Assembly (NCBI GenBank): GCA_020636275.1
Contig: JACJYD010000001.1
Span: 1,550,001-1,614,000 of the forward strand
DNA: 64,000 nt
Direction: 5' to 3'
Origin: Lewinellaceae bacterium
Lineage (GTDB): Bacteria; Bacteroidota; Bacteroidia; Chitinophagales; Saprospiraceae
A program made the position numbers and the translations under genes. This document shows positions 44,601-51,187 of this stretch, one piece after another; position 1 is the first letter of the stretch; every line of letters begins with the position of its first letter. The notes under the pieces are model-generated. The model was not told the origin of the DNA. It saw only the letters and a program-made list of their open reading frames with translations, and did no database searches.

Positions 44601-45567
44601 GGTGGAGTGGTACCTCAATGCTACGCTGGTGGCCTCCGGTACCGGTAGCGACTGGGTATATATGGATCTTCCCGCCGGAGCAGGGGAGGTTTGCCTGCGC
44701 GTGGCACGTACCGATCTCTCCGGCAATTCCTGTGGAGTGATCGAAAAGTGCTGGGCCTTCAATTCGGAGTGCGGCGATGCAACAGCTTGCGAAGGAGGCA
44801 TTGTATCCAACCCCGGCATGGAAGGGGTACGCGGCATCCTCGGCATGGACGGAAGTGCCGATCCATGGTTGCCGGCTTACGGAGCCCCCTACCTCGTTTC
44901 CGACCCGGGGGCTGCTGATCCCAACTTTATCGTCCTGTCTGGTAACAAGTCGGGGGGCGATGCCTTCTACCAGGTCATCAATCCGGTAGTAGGCCAGACC
45001 TACCAGTTATCGTTCAACACTACGCGGTACCTTCCTGCCCGTCCGGGAGAAAACACCAGATTGATCGTACGGGTCTCCGACGTGCCGCAAACTTCCAATA
45101 TTTGCACGGGCACTTGCCAGACCCTGGCTACTATCCATGATTTCTCGGATACGGCCTGGTATCACCATCTGGCCAGCTGGCAGCCCTTTTCTCCGAGCTT
45201 GAAGTACCTCACGGTTTTGGTGGAAAATGATTTTCAGAATAACGGCACACCGGCTTCCAGGTCGTACATTCAGATCGACAATATCTGCCTGGATCTGCCC
45301 AATTCGACGGTGGATGTGCCGCAACAACCCTTCCGGATCTATCCGAACCCCACCAGCGGCGAGCTGACGGTTGATTTTGCCGTTCCCGCCTCGGGCTCTA
45401 TGCAACTTACGGTGTTTGACCTTTGGGGGCGACCGGTAGCCAGGCAGGACCTCGCCGCAGGAGCGTCCCGGCATACGCTTGATCTGCGGGCGCTGCCTCC
45501 TGCGGTATATTGGGTAGAGGTGAAGGATGGGGGGATGGTGTGGAGAGAAAAAGTGGTTGTTCAATAA
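38614..45567 (+). CDS. Giant secreted HYR/PKD repeat protein with T9SS sorting domain
   Basis: 2,317 aa. The signal peptide is within the first ~20 residues (LLLTFLSIALSAHSLYS). The first ~900 residues are beta-propeller-like repeats (GNLLLVGGTA, LATDGSLVLSGYRPR) of DUF-type lyase/propeller character. Next come a PKD domain (YLWQFDDPLNSTS...GTYNVCLTI), about four HYR domains (ITCPDVVCALAAPG..., NASCTFLIQV; ~1,020-1,670) with internal 'CPADI' and 'CTA(T/S)D' motifs, a further PKD (YAWNFGDGETSNL), Cys-rich modules, and a T9SS type A domain at the end (FRIYPNPTSGELTVDF...). It is a probable extracellular adhesin or matrix protein. Calcium or sugar binding is unknown. Confidence 0.9.
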   Translation: MRSHVLLLTFLSIALSAHSLYSNPVPENSPPPVAIEFQRLFGDDLDNRFNKVIRVGDDYYVLGSDEPTEGITPHATLSRLNFQGQVQWTIRLGIPSTWNDIIETDEGNLLLVGGTAPYDANSNSLMGLATPSGSFLWVKYYNFSDREALTKVIRHPNPQNPDFPYYVVGVTQQQNSSTNDDINLFNINADGAFNWRKLIGNNADEEFYRDLEILSNGNLFLVGHAGSSAVSVQIDNTGSIVSGHSYSTGMRIYDAVERPGSGYYFVGSSSPSSPAQISRVNPNFQVVWSRTIPQLTFLNRVWIGPDNALYVMGYGSINGINRNLVIKFSETNNIPSIQWTKILDGGETAYTNGNMFLLEPDQIAYVDGRTGNPSGFGQSDAFLSISNLNLETCITTPGPTLSMSSFSLTANPYTVTGVDASTPIPQNMPLQGVAWQQTAVCGSSCEPVNTNTFSTILVPEGSSSEIELALDGFEASNGEHVVLGLSTAFSPFSLDLVFARLDGEGNLLDDPSHLDFTYNGGDLEVLIDSETQANAHMTEVFDANGNSQGYLLAATMFNTEFPPGGVSTLDVLTALIDHTGCVVWSRFMERPNTDELARDVLQLPNGDLLVLVKRYNPNNGENSMELLRYSINGQECEDLVFSLASTDDFYPFAVTNVQGMPNPTATVAVGGYWRSGQQYLGVYLLQSDLTMATPGPLLFDMLPANPEETPIPTGVVQSGQNLVLAGYLTKNSPDREAFLMSVRPFTPSGQVDGTVLWARRIRTNAANGAFGNGYRIYALDKNDEGDLFVGGAGIGSNDSFYRAFAMKTNSDGMVEWIKTFPGNFGAESADNSLAYDLNLATDGSLVLSGYRPRPDSSDGFFWVSRTDPGGNLSNCDCFDPLSLQVESYLPEFSTDTSPEPTPLACDGGLAIPSCTAFNPTQFFCDQFFPPPVCSAAFTWQSGDVCGNVEFTNQSTGTLPTYLWQFDDPLNSTSTEVNPTFTYYSSGTYNVCLTITTVDCTETYCEEITVEIQGAPAGLTCPSDTLVQVDPGSCENAGFQLPEAVVVDNCPCDNLLDVTYPPGYDGPYPVGQNIFMVTAVDACGFVTCEVTVTVDDGEAPVISCPADTTLDLSSPIDPSVTGEATATDPCSDVTITYADEVVFDNGCHITTERTWIATDAAGNADTCVQVIELVDPTPIEVSCPADIEVAADPGTCSALLGDVNVDISYSCDDTGSFEFGVTLTGATEGSELGTGLLFEPMLVGITNVEVWASDFPGLYASCSFTVTVTEDVPPVITCPDVVCALAAPGTNEAVVEFDDPLATDNCTDVTVICNPVSGTSFPVGPTSVVCTASDGSGNLAVCSFTVEVLAEELNAAFSADPVTTCGDVFTFTPAQIDPNLNYAWNFGDGETSNLSEPEHTFAGTGSYPVVLTVSTDSGCSAESTTTVDVVAPFIATFFYETDCQSAAFDGLPDDPAYTWSWDLPGGPLEGPVVSATFPGYGVYDVCATVSDGLCTQVICQPVELADLEVPALTCSDLSLSTDPGACTAVLSPETPEALDNCTDPMEIVLEAVRDDSLSLQDPWPLGTTCITWTGTDLAGNVGTCQQCITVADEEAPEISCPDDIVIEAAPGATNAVVEFGNAEAGDNCGNTIVSYSQDSGQGFPLGDTEVTCTATDDAGNSASCTFLIQVLPSSDSCCVDSLAFVANVNAGFSWSIDASCNLTVTPLQLNGCQQVLEWSWGDGNVTTGPFAGNAPVSYGFPEEGAYEVCMSVAEMDEGTGAICWEATYCETLSLSCGDPCALAELPVRTGYDLANDQLYGPSGVTDAYWLESTGLPMVTAPLVGNLPPLSNSNWIVPLVEAGYRNHEIDYHFCLPDGAFNCEDLVFDLGIQAWAMATIRINGRPVTGPLFLSPAYGGTGTWTFQPAAADCGLFRAGDNRLTIGLKTVVGGAGLNVSGSLSTLSGASLLGSPGCCDPAPACDCSDFVFNSVDIEPSTFFEGNPCLRAFRPVGIYECDEVEWYLNATLVASGTGSDWVYMDLPAGAGEVCLRVARTDLSGNSCGVIEKCWAFNSECGDATACEGGIVSNPGMEGVRGILGMDGSADPWLPAYGAPYLVSDPGAADPNFIVLSGNKSGGDAFYQVINPVVGQTYQLSFNTTRYLPARPGENTRLIVRVSDVPQTSNICTGTCQTLATIHDFSDTAWYHHLASWQPFSPSLKYLTVLVENDFQNNGTPASRSYIQIDNICLDLPNSTVDVPQQPFRIYPNPTSGELTVDFAVPASGSMQLTVFDLWGRPVARQDLAAGASRHTLDLRALPPAVYWVEVKDGGMVWREKVVVQ

Positions 45568-45568
45568 A

Positions 45569-45607
45569 ATAGAAAAGGGCCCGGGTTATCCCTGGGCCCT
45601 TTTCTAT
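45569..45607. terminator. Bidirectional terminator between the giant gene and the beta-barrel gene
   Basis: 14-bp arms ATAGAAAAGGGCCC / GGGCCCTTTTCTAT around an 11-nt loop. A and T runs on both flanks suit termination in both directions. Confidence 0.85.
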
Positions 45608-45612
45608 TCTGT

Positions 45613-48435
45613 TTAATGCCAGTGTCCCGGTCCGTGAAAATCTTCTTTCGGCGGTTCCGGCGCTTTCCCGAAGTTACGCAGGTTGTAGATAAAGTTGACC
45701 ATGACGAAACGCTGAAGGACGTTGGTTTGCACATCTTGCGTGTAAATCTCCGTAATGGTCCGGCTCAGACTGGTATTTTGCTGAAGCAGGTCGAACACCG
45801 AGAGGTTGATCTCTCCGCGCTGGTTTTTGAAGATCTTCTTCCCGATTCCCATGTTCCACAGCCAGTAGTTGGGGTCGAACCCTTCGGAGAGACCGTCGTA
45901 ATACTGATAGGTCAGATCGGTGCGGAAGGTGATGCCTTTCCAGATGATCCAACTGAATTTAGCCTGGGCGCTTTGGCTCAGGAAGTTGGAATTCCGGTCG
46001 GTGCGCAGGGTGTTGTTCACCCAATTGTAACTGGACCGCGAGGAGATGGAAAAATCGACCTTGTCGCTGATATTACTTGCGATGGTCAGGCCGACGGCGC
46101 CGTTGGTATTTCTGGAATAGTTGAGCTCATCGTTGATCAGGCCGGGTGTGCGGGTATAGCCCCCCGACAAATCCAGATTCAGGTTGAGCTTGAGCGGCTT
46201 GATGGGAAAACCATAGGTGAGCATTGAGCTGGCGTTGTAATAGCCATCGAGATTGACCGGTATGGATAGCTGAGCCCCGGGTGTTACGTCGTATTGCTGG
46301 AAGATCGGATTGTCGCTTTGCGCCAGGTAGGTGCTGGTGGCAATGTAGTTATTCGCGATGCTCCCCCGCACGAGGACGTACAGGACGGTTGATTTCTCCG
46401 TGTTGGTTTTGGAATACCGGCCAAATACGCTGTGTTGGAGGGATTGGACCAGGTTGGGGTTCCCCACCGACAACTGGAGGGAATTGCTGTTATCCAGGAC
46501 GTTTTGCAGCTGCTGCACACTGGGAAGATTGGTGCTCGCCCTGTAGAAAATCCGGAAGTTATCGTTGCGCGATTTTTCGTACCGGATCATGGCCATGGGG
46601 AGGAAGTTGTCGAAAGAACGCTGGGTGGTCACCAATTGCGGATAGGATTGGTCATTGGCCATATCGGCGTGTTGGTAATAACCGCGGGCCATGAGCATCC
46701 ACTTTTCTTTCCGCCAGTTGTAGCCGGCGCCCAGGCGATGGGTGATGTAGTCGTTGGAGAAAATATTGCTCAACTGGTCATTGAGCGAACTATAGTCTTG
46801 TGTGCTCTCCAAAAAATCGAAGGTTTCACGGTCGCTGTTGTCGAGTTGGTAATTGCCTCGATAGCTGAGCATTAACATGCCGTTCTTGCCCACGGGCTCG
46901 GTATAGTCGAAGTTGGCGCCGGCGGTCCAGTTGTTTGCATCGAGTGTGGAGAACTGATTGATCGTATCGGAGGCTGGGACGCTGTCGTAGAAATTGTTCT
47001 GCGAAAACAGGTAGCTCTCGCCCCGTTTGGGAGCATAACCAACGGAGAGGTAGATCGAGAAGGTACGGCGGTCCTTGTTGAATTTGTGGCGCCAAAGGAG
47101 GTTGACGTTCGCGCTCACAGCCTGGAGCTTGGCATCGTAAGTGTTGTTGGTCTCGCTGATGAGCGCTAAACCCTGGATGTTTTGCCCGAAAAGAATGGAG
47201 GTTCCGTCATTCGACTGTAAAGTCGCCTGGGGCCGGATGATCAGGGAGTTGGAGCTGTCGATCTCGATCTCCACCCGGGCGTTCAGGCGGTGGTTGATGT
47301 TGACGCTCTCGTTGCGGTTGGTCTCGTCATAGAACTCCTGGAATTCACCGGTATTGACGAATTGGCGATTGGTGAGTTGAACCAGACTGTTGTCGGCATA
47401 ATTGAAAAAGTAACTGCCGGATACACTTACTTTTTTTCCCCACTTGTCGGAGTAGTTTACCCCAATGGCATGCGTTTGGGTAACCCCTCCGGATTGGTTG
47501 ACCGTAAAGTCTTCACCTCCGTGCCCGTGGCCCCGGCCCCAACTGCGCTGGCCATTGGATCCCAGTACGCCCAGCAGGTCCTCGGAAGCGAAGTTTTGTT
47601 GGTTGATATTATTGCTCATGCCGACGAAGGAGATGCGCTGGTCCTTATTGAATATGTTGACCTGCCCTCCGGTTTGATAAAGGAGCTTCGGATCGTTGAA
47701 GGATTCGGACCCGATTCCGCCGTAAACCCGGCCGAACTGGCCAGCCCGCATGTTGGTTTTGGTGATGATGTTGATCGTCTTGGTCGTCTCTCCGTCCTGA
47801 AAGCCCGTAAACTGGGCCTGGTCGCTTTGTTGGTCAAAAACCTGGATCTTGTCGACCACCTCGGCAGGCAGACTGCGCAAAGCAGCGGTGGGGTCGTTGC
47901 CAAAGAAAGGTTTGCCGTCGACCAACACTTGTTTCACATCTTCTCCCTGTGCCTGTACTTTGCCGTTCTGAACGGATACCGTAGGCATTTTGGCGATCAG
48001 GTCCTCCGCATTGGCGTCGGGCAGGGTCTTAAATGCCTGGGCATTGATCTCGGTAGTATCGCCCTTCTGCATGGTCGGCAAGGCCTGCTCGATGATTTGA
48101 ACAGCCTCCAGTTGGATGGCGTCTTCGCCCATCTTAATAGTGCCCAGATCCAGAGAAAAACCCTGAACTTCCAGGGTTTGGCTGATCTCCGAAAAACCGA
48201 GGAAGGTGATCTTCAACTCATAGGTCCCGTTCTTCAGATTATCGAAAACAAACCGGCCGTCGTCCTGAGAAACCTGCGCACGCTCCATGCCGTCATCCTG
48301 ATCGGTCAGCATGATGTGGGCGCCGGGTAGCGGCACATTTTGTTCGGCATCGGTCAGAATGCCCTTAATGGAATAAGTTTGTGCACCCAGCGAAAGGGTG
48401 AGAAAAAGTGCGAGAAAAGAAAACAGACTTTTCAT
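45613..48435 (-). CDS. Outer membrane beta-barrel receptor (TonB-dependent-receptor-like, PF14905 type)
   Basis: 940 aa from ATG 48435. The signal peptide (SFLALFLTLSLGAQ) is followed by a CarboxypepD_reg-like domain (YSIKGILTDAEQNVPLPGAHI). A plug-like region follows (DTTEINAQAFKTLPDANAEDLIAKMP...GEDVKQVLVDGKPFFGNDP). Then comes a long barrel of aromatic/Gly beta-strands, ending with a short His-containing tail (GPGHWH). No TonB box is clear. It is probably an outer-membrane transporter or receptor; the substrate is unknown. The following gene pair (LytS/LytTR) is divergent and may regulate it. Confidence 0.85.
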   Translation of the reverse strand: MKSLFSFLALFLTLSLGAQTYSIKGILTDAEQNVPLPGAHIMLTDQDDGMERAQVSQDDGRFVFDNLKNGTYELKITFLGFSEISQTLEVQGFSLDLGTIKMGEDAIQLEAVQIIEQALPTMQKGDTTEINAQAFKTLPDANAEDLIAKMPTVSVQNGKVQAQGEDVKQVLVDGKPFFGNDPTAALRSLPAEVVDKIQVFDQQSDQAQFTGFQDGETTKTINIITKTNMRAGQFGRVYGGIGSESFNDPKLLYQTGGQVNIFNKDQRISFVGMSNNINQQNFASEDLLGVLGSNGQRSWGRGHGHGGEDFTVNQSGGVTQTHAIGVNYSDKWGKKVSVSGSYFFNYADNSLVQLTNRQFVNTGEFQEFYDETNRNESVNINHRLNARVEIEIDSSNSLIIRPQATLQSNDGTSILFGQNIQGLALISETNNTYDAKLQAVSANVNLLWRHKFNKDRRTFSIYLSVGYAPKRGESYLFSQNNFYDSVPASDTINQFSTLDANNWTAGANFDYTEPVGKNGMLMLSYRGNYQLDNSDRETFDFLESTQDYSSLNDQLSNIFSNDYITHRLGAGYNWRKEKWMLMARGYYQHADMANDQSYPQLVTTQRSFDNFLPMAMIRYEKSRNDNFRIFYRASTNLPSVQQLQNVLDNSNSLQLSVGNPNLVQSLQHSVFGRYSKTNTEKSTVLYVLVRGSIANNYIATSTYLAQSDNPIFQQYDVTPGAQLSIPVNLDGYYNASSMLTYGFPIKPLKLNLNLDLSGGYTRTPGLINDELNYSRNTNGAVGLTIASNISDKVDFSISSRSSYNWVNNTLRTDRNSNFLSQSAQAKFSWIIWKGITFRTDLTYQYYDGLSEGFDPNYWLWNMGIGKKIFKNQRGEINLSVFDLLQQNTSLSRTITEIYTQDVQTNVLQRFVMVNFIYNLRNFGKAPEPPKEDFHGPGHWH

Positions 48436-48666
48436 GGGGAATGGTTCTTTTAAATGACTCCCCAAAATTCAGGTATCCGAAGCTATTCGGGAAAATTATT
48501 CAACCAACGCCTCCTTTTTGTCAATGTATCCTCAACCTGTGTTAGTGCTTGGACGAAAGTATAATAAACGATCGCGCTCGCAGGTCGCGATCGTAATAAT
48601 TTATTTTTGATTGATCTTGTCAAAGAACTTTCTTTATTGATAAACCCCCTCGCTTCATTGAAAAAA
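48436..48666. other. Intergenic region between divergent barrel and kinase genes
   Basis: No gene is seen. A short hairpin with 9-bp arms ACGATCGCG / CGCGATCGT (48568-48594) is present. No clear -7 element for the barrel gene was recognised. Confidence 0.5.
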
Positions 48667-48698
48667 TTTGCCAGGCTGATTCCTTTTTTTCAGCTTTG
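48667..48698 (+). promoter_or_regulatory. Putative promoter of the kinase gene
   Basis: TTTG (48667-48670), 20-nt spacer, then CAGCTTTG (48691-48698), one base off TAnnTTTG. The ATG at 48703 is 5 nt away, so the transcript may be leaderless. Confidence 0.45.
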
Positions 48699-48702
48699 AA
48701 GG

Positions 48703-49752
48703 ATGAATCATTTTGGAAAGAAAGGAACCTGGATGCAGATCCTCTTTTGGGGGGTCATTTGGATGTTGATCCCTTTTTTGCTGACCAATAGTTGGGAGAG
48801 TTGGGATCGGTTTTTAATGCGGGGAATCGTCATCGGCACGGGGGTAGGGCTGCTCGTTTTTGTAAACCTGGAAGTGATGTTGCCCCGGTTTTTCTTTTCG
48901 AAAAAATTTTTCTGGTACGTGTTGTCCGGCCTGGGCCTGACGATCCTGGTGCTGCTGGTGATCTATTGGGATCAGGCGCCCTGGGCCGCCTGGCTGAACC
49001 TGAGCGACCGGCCGCATACCGACCATCGGCCGCCCAATCCCATTTATGAAGGCTTTCGATGGATATCCAGGTCGGTGCCCTTTGTAACGGCTTTTATCGG
49101 GAGCTCGCTTTTTGAGATCGCCGCCTATGCCGGATCGAAAGAAAAGGAGACCATTCAATTGCAAAAGGAAAAACTGGAGACGGAGCTGAAGTTCCTCAAA
49201 TCCCAGATCAATCCGCATTTTCTGTTCAATACGCTCAATAATATTTACACCCTGACGGTCCTGCGTGCCGAATCGGCGCCCGAACAGCTGTTGCGTTTGT
49301 CGGAGATCCTCCGGTATATGTTGTACGATTGCACGGCAGATCGCGTTCCACTAAAGAAGGAGATCGACTATATTCGCAATTACATCAGCCTGAAAATGCT
49401 CAAGGACAGCAAAGGGATGAATGTCGTGGCCGACCTGGATGATTCCCGGCCCGACCTGCTCATCGCACCGATGTTGTTTATTCCTTTTATCGAAAATGCC
49501 TTCAAACACAGCCACGTGGAAGACCTGCAAAAAGGATGGATCCGCATCCGGTTGAAGACCGGGCCGAATTGGGTGCAGTTTGACGTCGAGAACAGCCTGC
49601 AGGAAGGGCCCTATTCCAAGGACCGGACAGGAGGGATCGGCCTGGAGAATGTCAGGCGTCAACTGGAGTTGATCTATCCCGACCAGCATACCCTGGTCCT
49701 GGGCGAGCAGGTAGACCATTTCGCCGTTTCCCTTAAAATTCAACTGGCATGA
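48703..49752 (+). CDS. LytS/YehU-type sensor histidine kinase
   Basis: 349 aa. About four transmembrane helices lie in residues 10-145. The His_kinase (PF06580) motif follows: H172 in SQINPHFLFNTLNNIYTL, then LSEILRYMLYD and an ATPase domain (MLFIPFIENAFKHS, GGIGLENVRRQLEL). It autophosphorylates on His and passes the phosphate to the response regulator encoded next; the ATG of that gene overlaps this stop. No extracytoplasmic sensor domain is present, so the stimulus is probably sensed in the membrane. Confidence 0.92.
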   Translation: MNHFGKKGTWMQILFWGVIWMLIPFLLTNSWESWDRFLMRGIVIGTGVGLLVFVNLEVMLPRFFFSKKFFWYVLSGLGLTILVLLVIYWDQAPWAAWLNLSDRPHTDHRPPNPIYEGFRWISRSVPFVTAFIGSSLFEIAAYAGSKEKETIQLQKEKLETELKFLKSQINPHFLFNTLNNIYTLTVLRAESAPEQLLRLSEILRYMLYDCTADRVPLKKEIDYIRNYISLKMLKDSKGMNVVADLDDSRPDLLIAPMLFIPFIENAFKHSHVEDLQKGWIRIRLKTGPNWVQFDVENSLQEGPYSKDRTGGIGLENVRRQLELIYPDQHTLVLGEQVDHFAVSLKIQLA

Positions 49753-50441
49753 GTACGATCCGCTGCCTGATCGTGGACGACGAAGAACTGGCCCGTGCCT
49801 TGCTGGAATCCTACGTGGGCCGGATGCCGAATCTCCAACTCGTCGGTTTGTGCAAGGACCCCATGGAGGCATTACGGGTATTGGGGGAGGAACCGGTAGA
49901 CCTCCTGTTCCTGGATATTCAAATGCCCGAACTTACGGGGATTGAGTTCCTTCGTTCGCTTTCCCAGCGCCCTCTGGTCGTATTTACTACGGCCTACTCC
50001 GAGTACGCCCTGGAGGGGTACGAACTGGATGTGGCGGACTACCTGCTGAAACCGATTTCCTTTGAGCGTTTCGTACAGGCCGTCAATAAAGTGGTCGACC
50101 GCCTGCGATCCCATTCACCTGCCCAGGCCGGGAAAGATTTCCTGCTCGTCAAGTCGGAGCACCGGATCCACCGGATCCGCTACGAGGATATCCTGTTCGT
50201 GCAGAGTATGCGGGAATATGTGGCATTCTACACTACGGAAGGCCGTATCCTGTCACTGGGTTCCCTGAAGTCGCTGGAGGAAACCCTGCCTCCCGGCCAG
50301 TTTATCCGGGTCCACAAATCCTATATCGTGGCGGCAGCCAGGGTGAGCGCACTGGAAGGCAATGTCATCCATATCGGAAAAGAAAAGATCCCGATCGGCG
50401 CCAATTATAAAGAGGAAGTGATGCGGGAGTTGTTTAAATAA
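49749..50441 (+). CDS. LytTR response regulator
   Basis: 230 aa. Receiver domain (residues 1-115) with phosphoacceptor D56 in LLFLDIQMPE and conserved Lys in DYLLKPISFERF. The C-terminal LytTR DNA-binding domain is visible as FLLVKSEHRIHRIRYEDILFVQ and FIRVHKSYIVAAARV. It pairs with the kinase by ATGA overlap (ATG 49749). Regulated genes are unknown; the divergent outer-membrane receptor is a candidate. A strong terminator follows. Confidence 0.94.
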   Translation: MSTIRCLIVDDEELARALLESYVGRMPNLQLVGLCKDPMEALRVLGEEPVDLLFLDIQMPELTGIEFLRSLSQRPLVVFTTAYSEYALEGYELDVADYLLKPISFERFVQAVNKVVDRLRSHSPAQAGKDFLLVKSEHRIHRIRYEDILFVQSMREYVAFYTTEGRILSLGSLKSLEETLPPGQFIRVHKSYIVAAARVSALEGNVIHIGKEKIPIGANYKEEVMRELFK

Positions 50442-50467
50442 AAAAGGCGCCCGGAGGCGCCTTTTTT
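50440..50467. terminator. Intrinsic terminator after the response regulator
   Basis: Six A, stem GGCGCC, loop CGGA, stem GGCGCC, six T (50440-50467). It works in both orientations and lies between the convergent response-regulator and secreted-protein genes. Confidence 0.92.
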
Positions 50468-51050
50468 ATTTGATCACTATCGGGATCCGGAAGCCATTGA
50501 TGGTTTTATCCACCTTGTAAGTGCCGGCCTGAAACTGGATGGTGCCATCTACCTGAAAGCGGTTGTTGATGCTTTTGGGAACGTCGGTGTTTTGCGATAC
50601 CACCAATTCATCCAATAACGGCATGGCCGATCCGATGTAAGACATTTGCATGAATTGCTGACCCTTGTTGTTCTCCACGATCGTATGCCGAAGCGTATAG
50701 AAATTGACGGGCTTTCCGGAACTGTCCTTCTCGAAATGAACCACCTTTGCTTTGTCGCTTCCTTTCACCTTGCTCTGTTCGGTCATGCCTTTGAGCACCA
50801 GGCTCCATTTTCCGCTGCCCCAGCCTTGGCCGAACGCGAATTGGAAAAATGCGTTTTGGTTACCCTGGCCCTGGTTGAGCGAAAGTTCCAACTGATCGGT
50901 GGTTGTCTGGTTGATCTTGAACTTCAGATCGACCGATTTATCGTCGACCGCGCAGTACCGGTCGTTGGGATCAACGGGCGTGGCATCGTCGTTTAAGGTC
51001 CCGAGACCAAGCGCGAACAGAATGCCCGAAACCAATAATAATGACTTCAT
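50466..51050 (-). CDS. Secreted protein of unknown function
   Basis: 194 aa from ATG 51050. A signal peptide (LLLVSGILFALGLGTL) precedes a beta-rich domain. It has repeated Gln/Gly patches (NQGQGNQNAFFQFAFGQGWGSG) and ends with beta-hairpin-like KTINGFRIPIVIK. The Cys at ~33 is isolated, and no lipobox is clear. I do not recognise the family. It is a probable single gene, with a mobile 119-bp repeat element just upstream (51069-51187). Confidence 0.7.
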   Translation of the reverse strand: MKSLLLVSGILFALGLGTLNDDATPVDPNDRYCAVDDKSVDLKFKINQTTTDQLELSLNQGQGNQNAFFQFAFGQGWGSGKWSLVLKGMTEQSKVKGSDKAKVVHFEKDSSGKPVNFYTLRHTIVENNKGQQFMQMSYIGSAMPLLDELVVSQNTDVPKSINNRFQVDGTIQFQAGTYKVDKTINGFRIPIVIK

Positions 51051-51068
51051 TTTGTAGATTTTTGTCTT

Positions 51069-51187
51069 TTAAGTAATGTGACAATATTAATCAAACAAAT
51101 TTCGCCGCCGGAGGCGGCGAAATTTGTTTATAAACACTGCGGCCACCGGCCGCAGTGTTTATAAATTGATTATGTCAGGGAACTTAA
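51069..51187 (+). repeat. 119-bp two-hairpin element (family B, copy 1)
   Basis: Degenerate terminal repeats TTAAGT..TGACA and TGTCA..AACTTAA. Hairpin 1 at 51094-51128 has arms AACAAATTTCGCCGCC and complement with loop GGA. Hairpin 2 at 51127-51165 has arms TTTATAAACACTGCGGCC and complement with loop ACC. A second copy of the same length lies at 57254-57372 in the opposite orientation. Confidence 0.88.

Noticed and set aside
47290..48330. 346-codon plus-strand frame inside the beta-barrel gene
   Set aside because: Antisense shadow; the coding strand has a signal peptide and well-known domains.
51090..51170. Twin hairpins as tandem rho-independent terminators
   Set aside because: No T runs follow, the same unit is repeated at 57254 with matching outer ends, and one copy is upstream of a gene; a mobile repeat explains it better.
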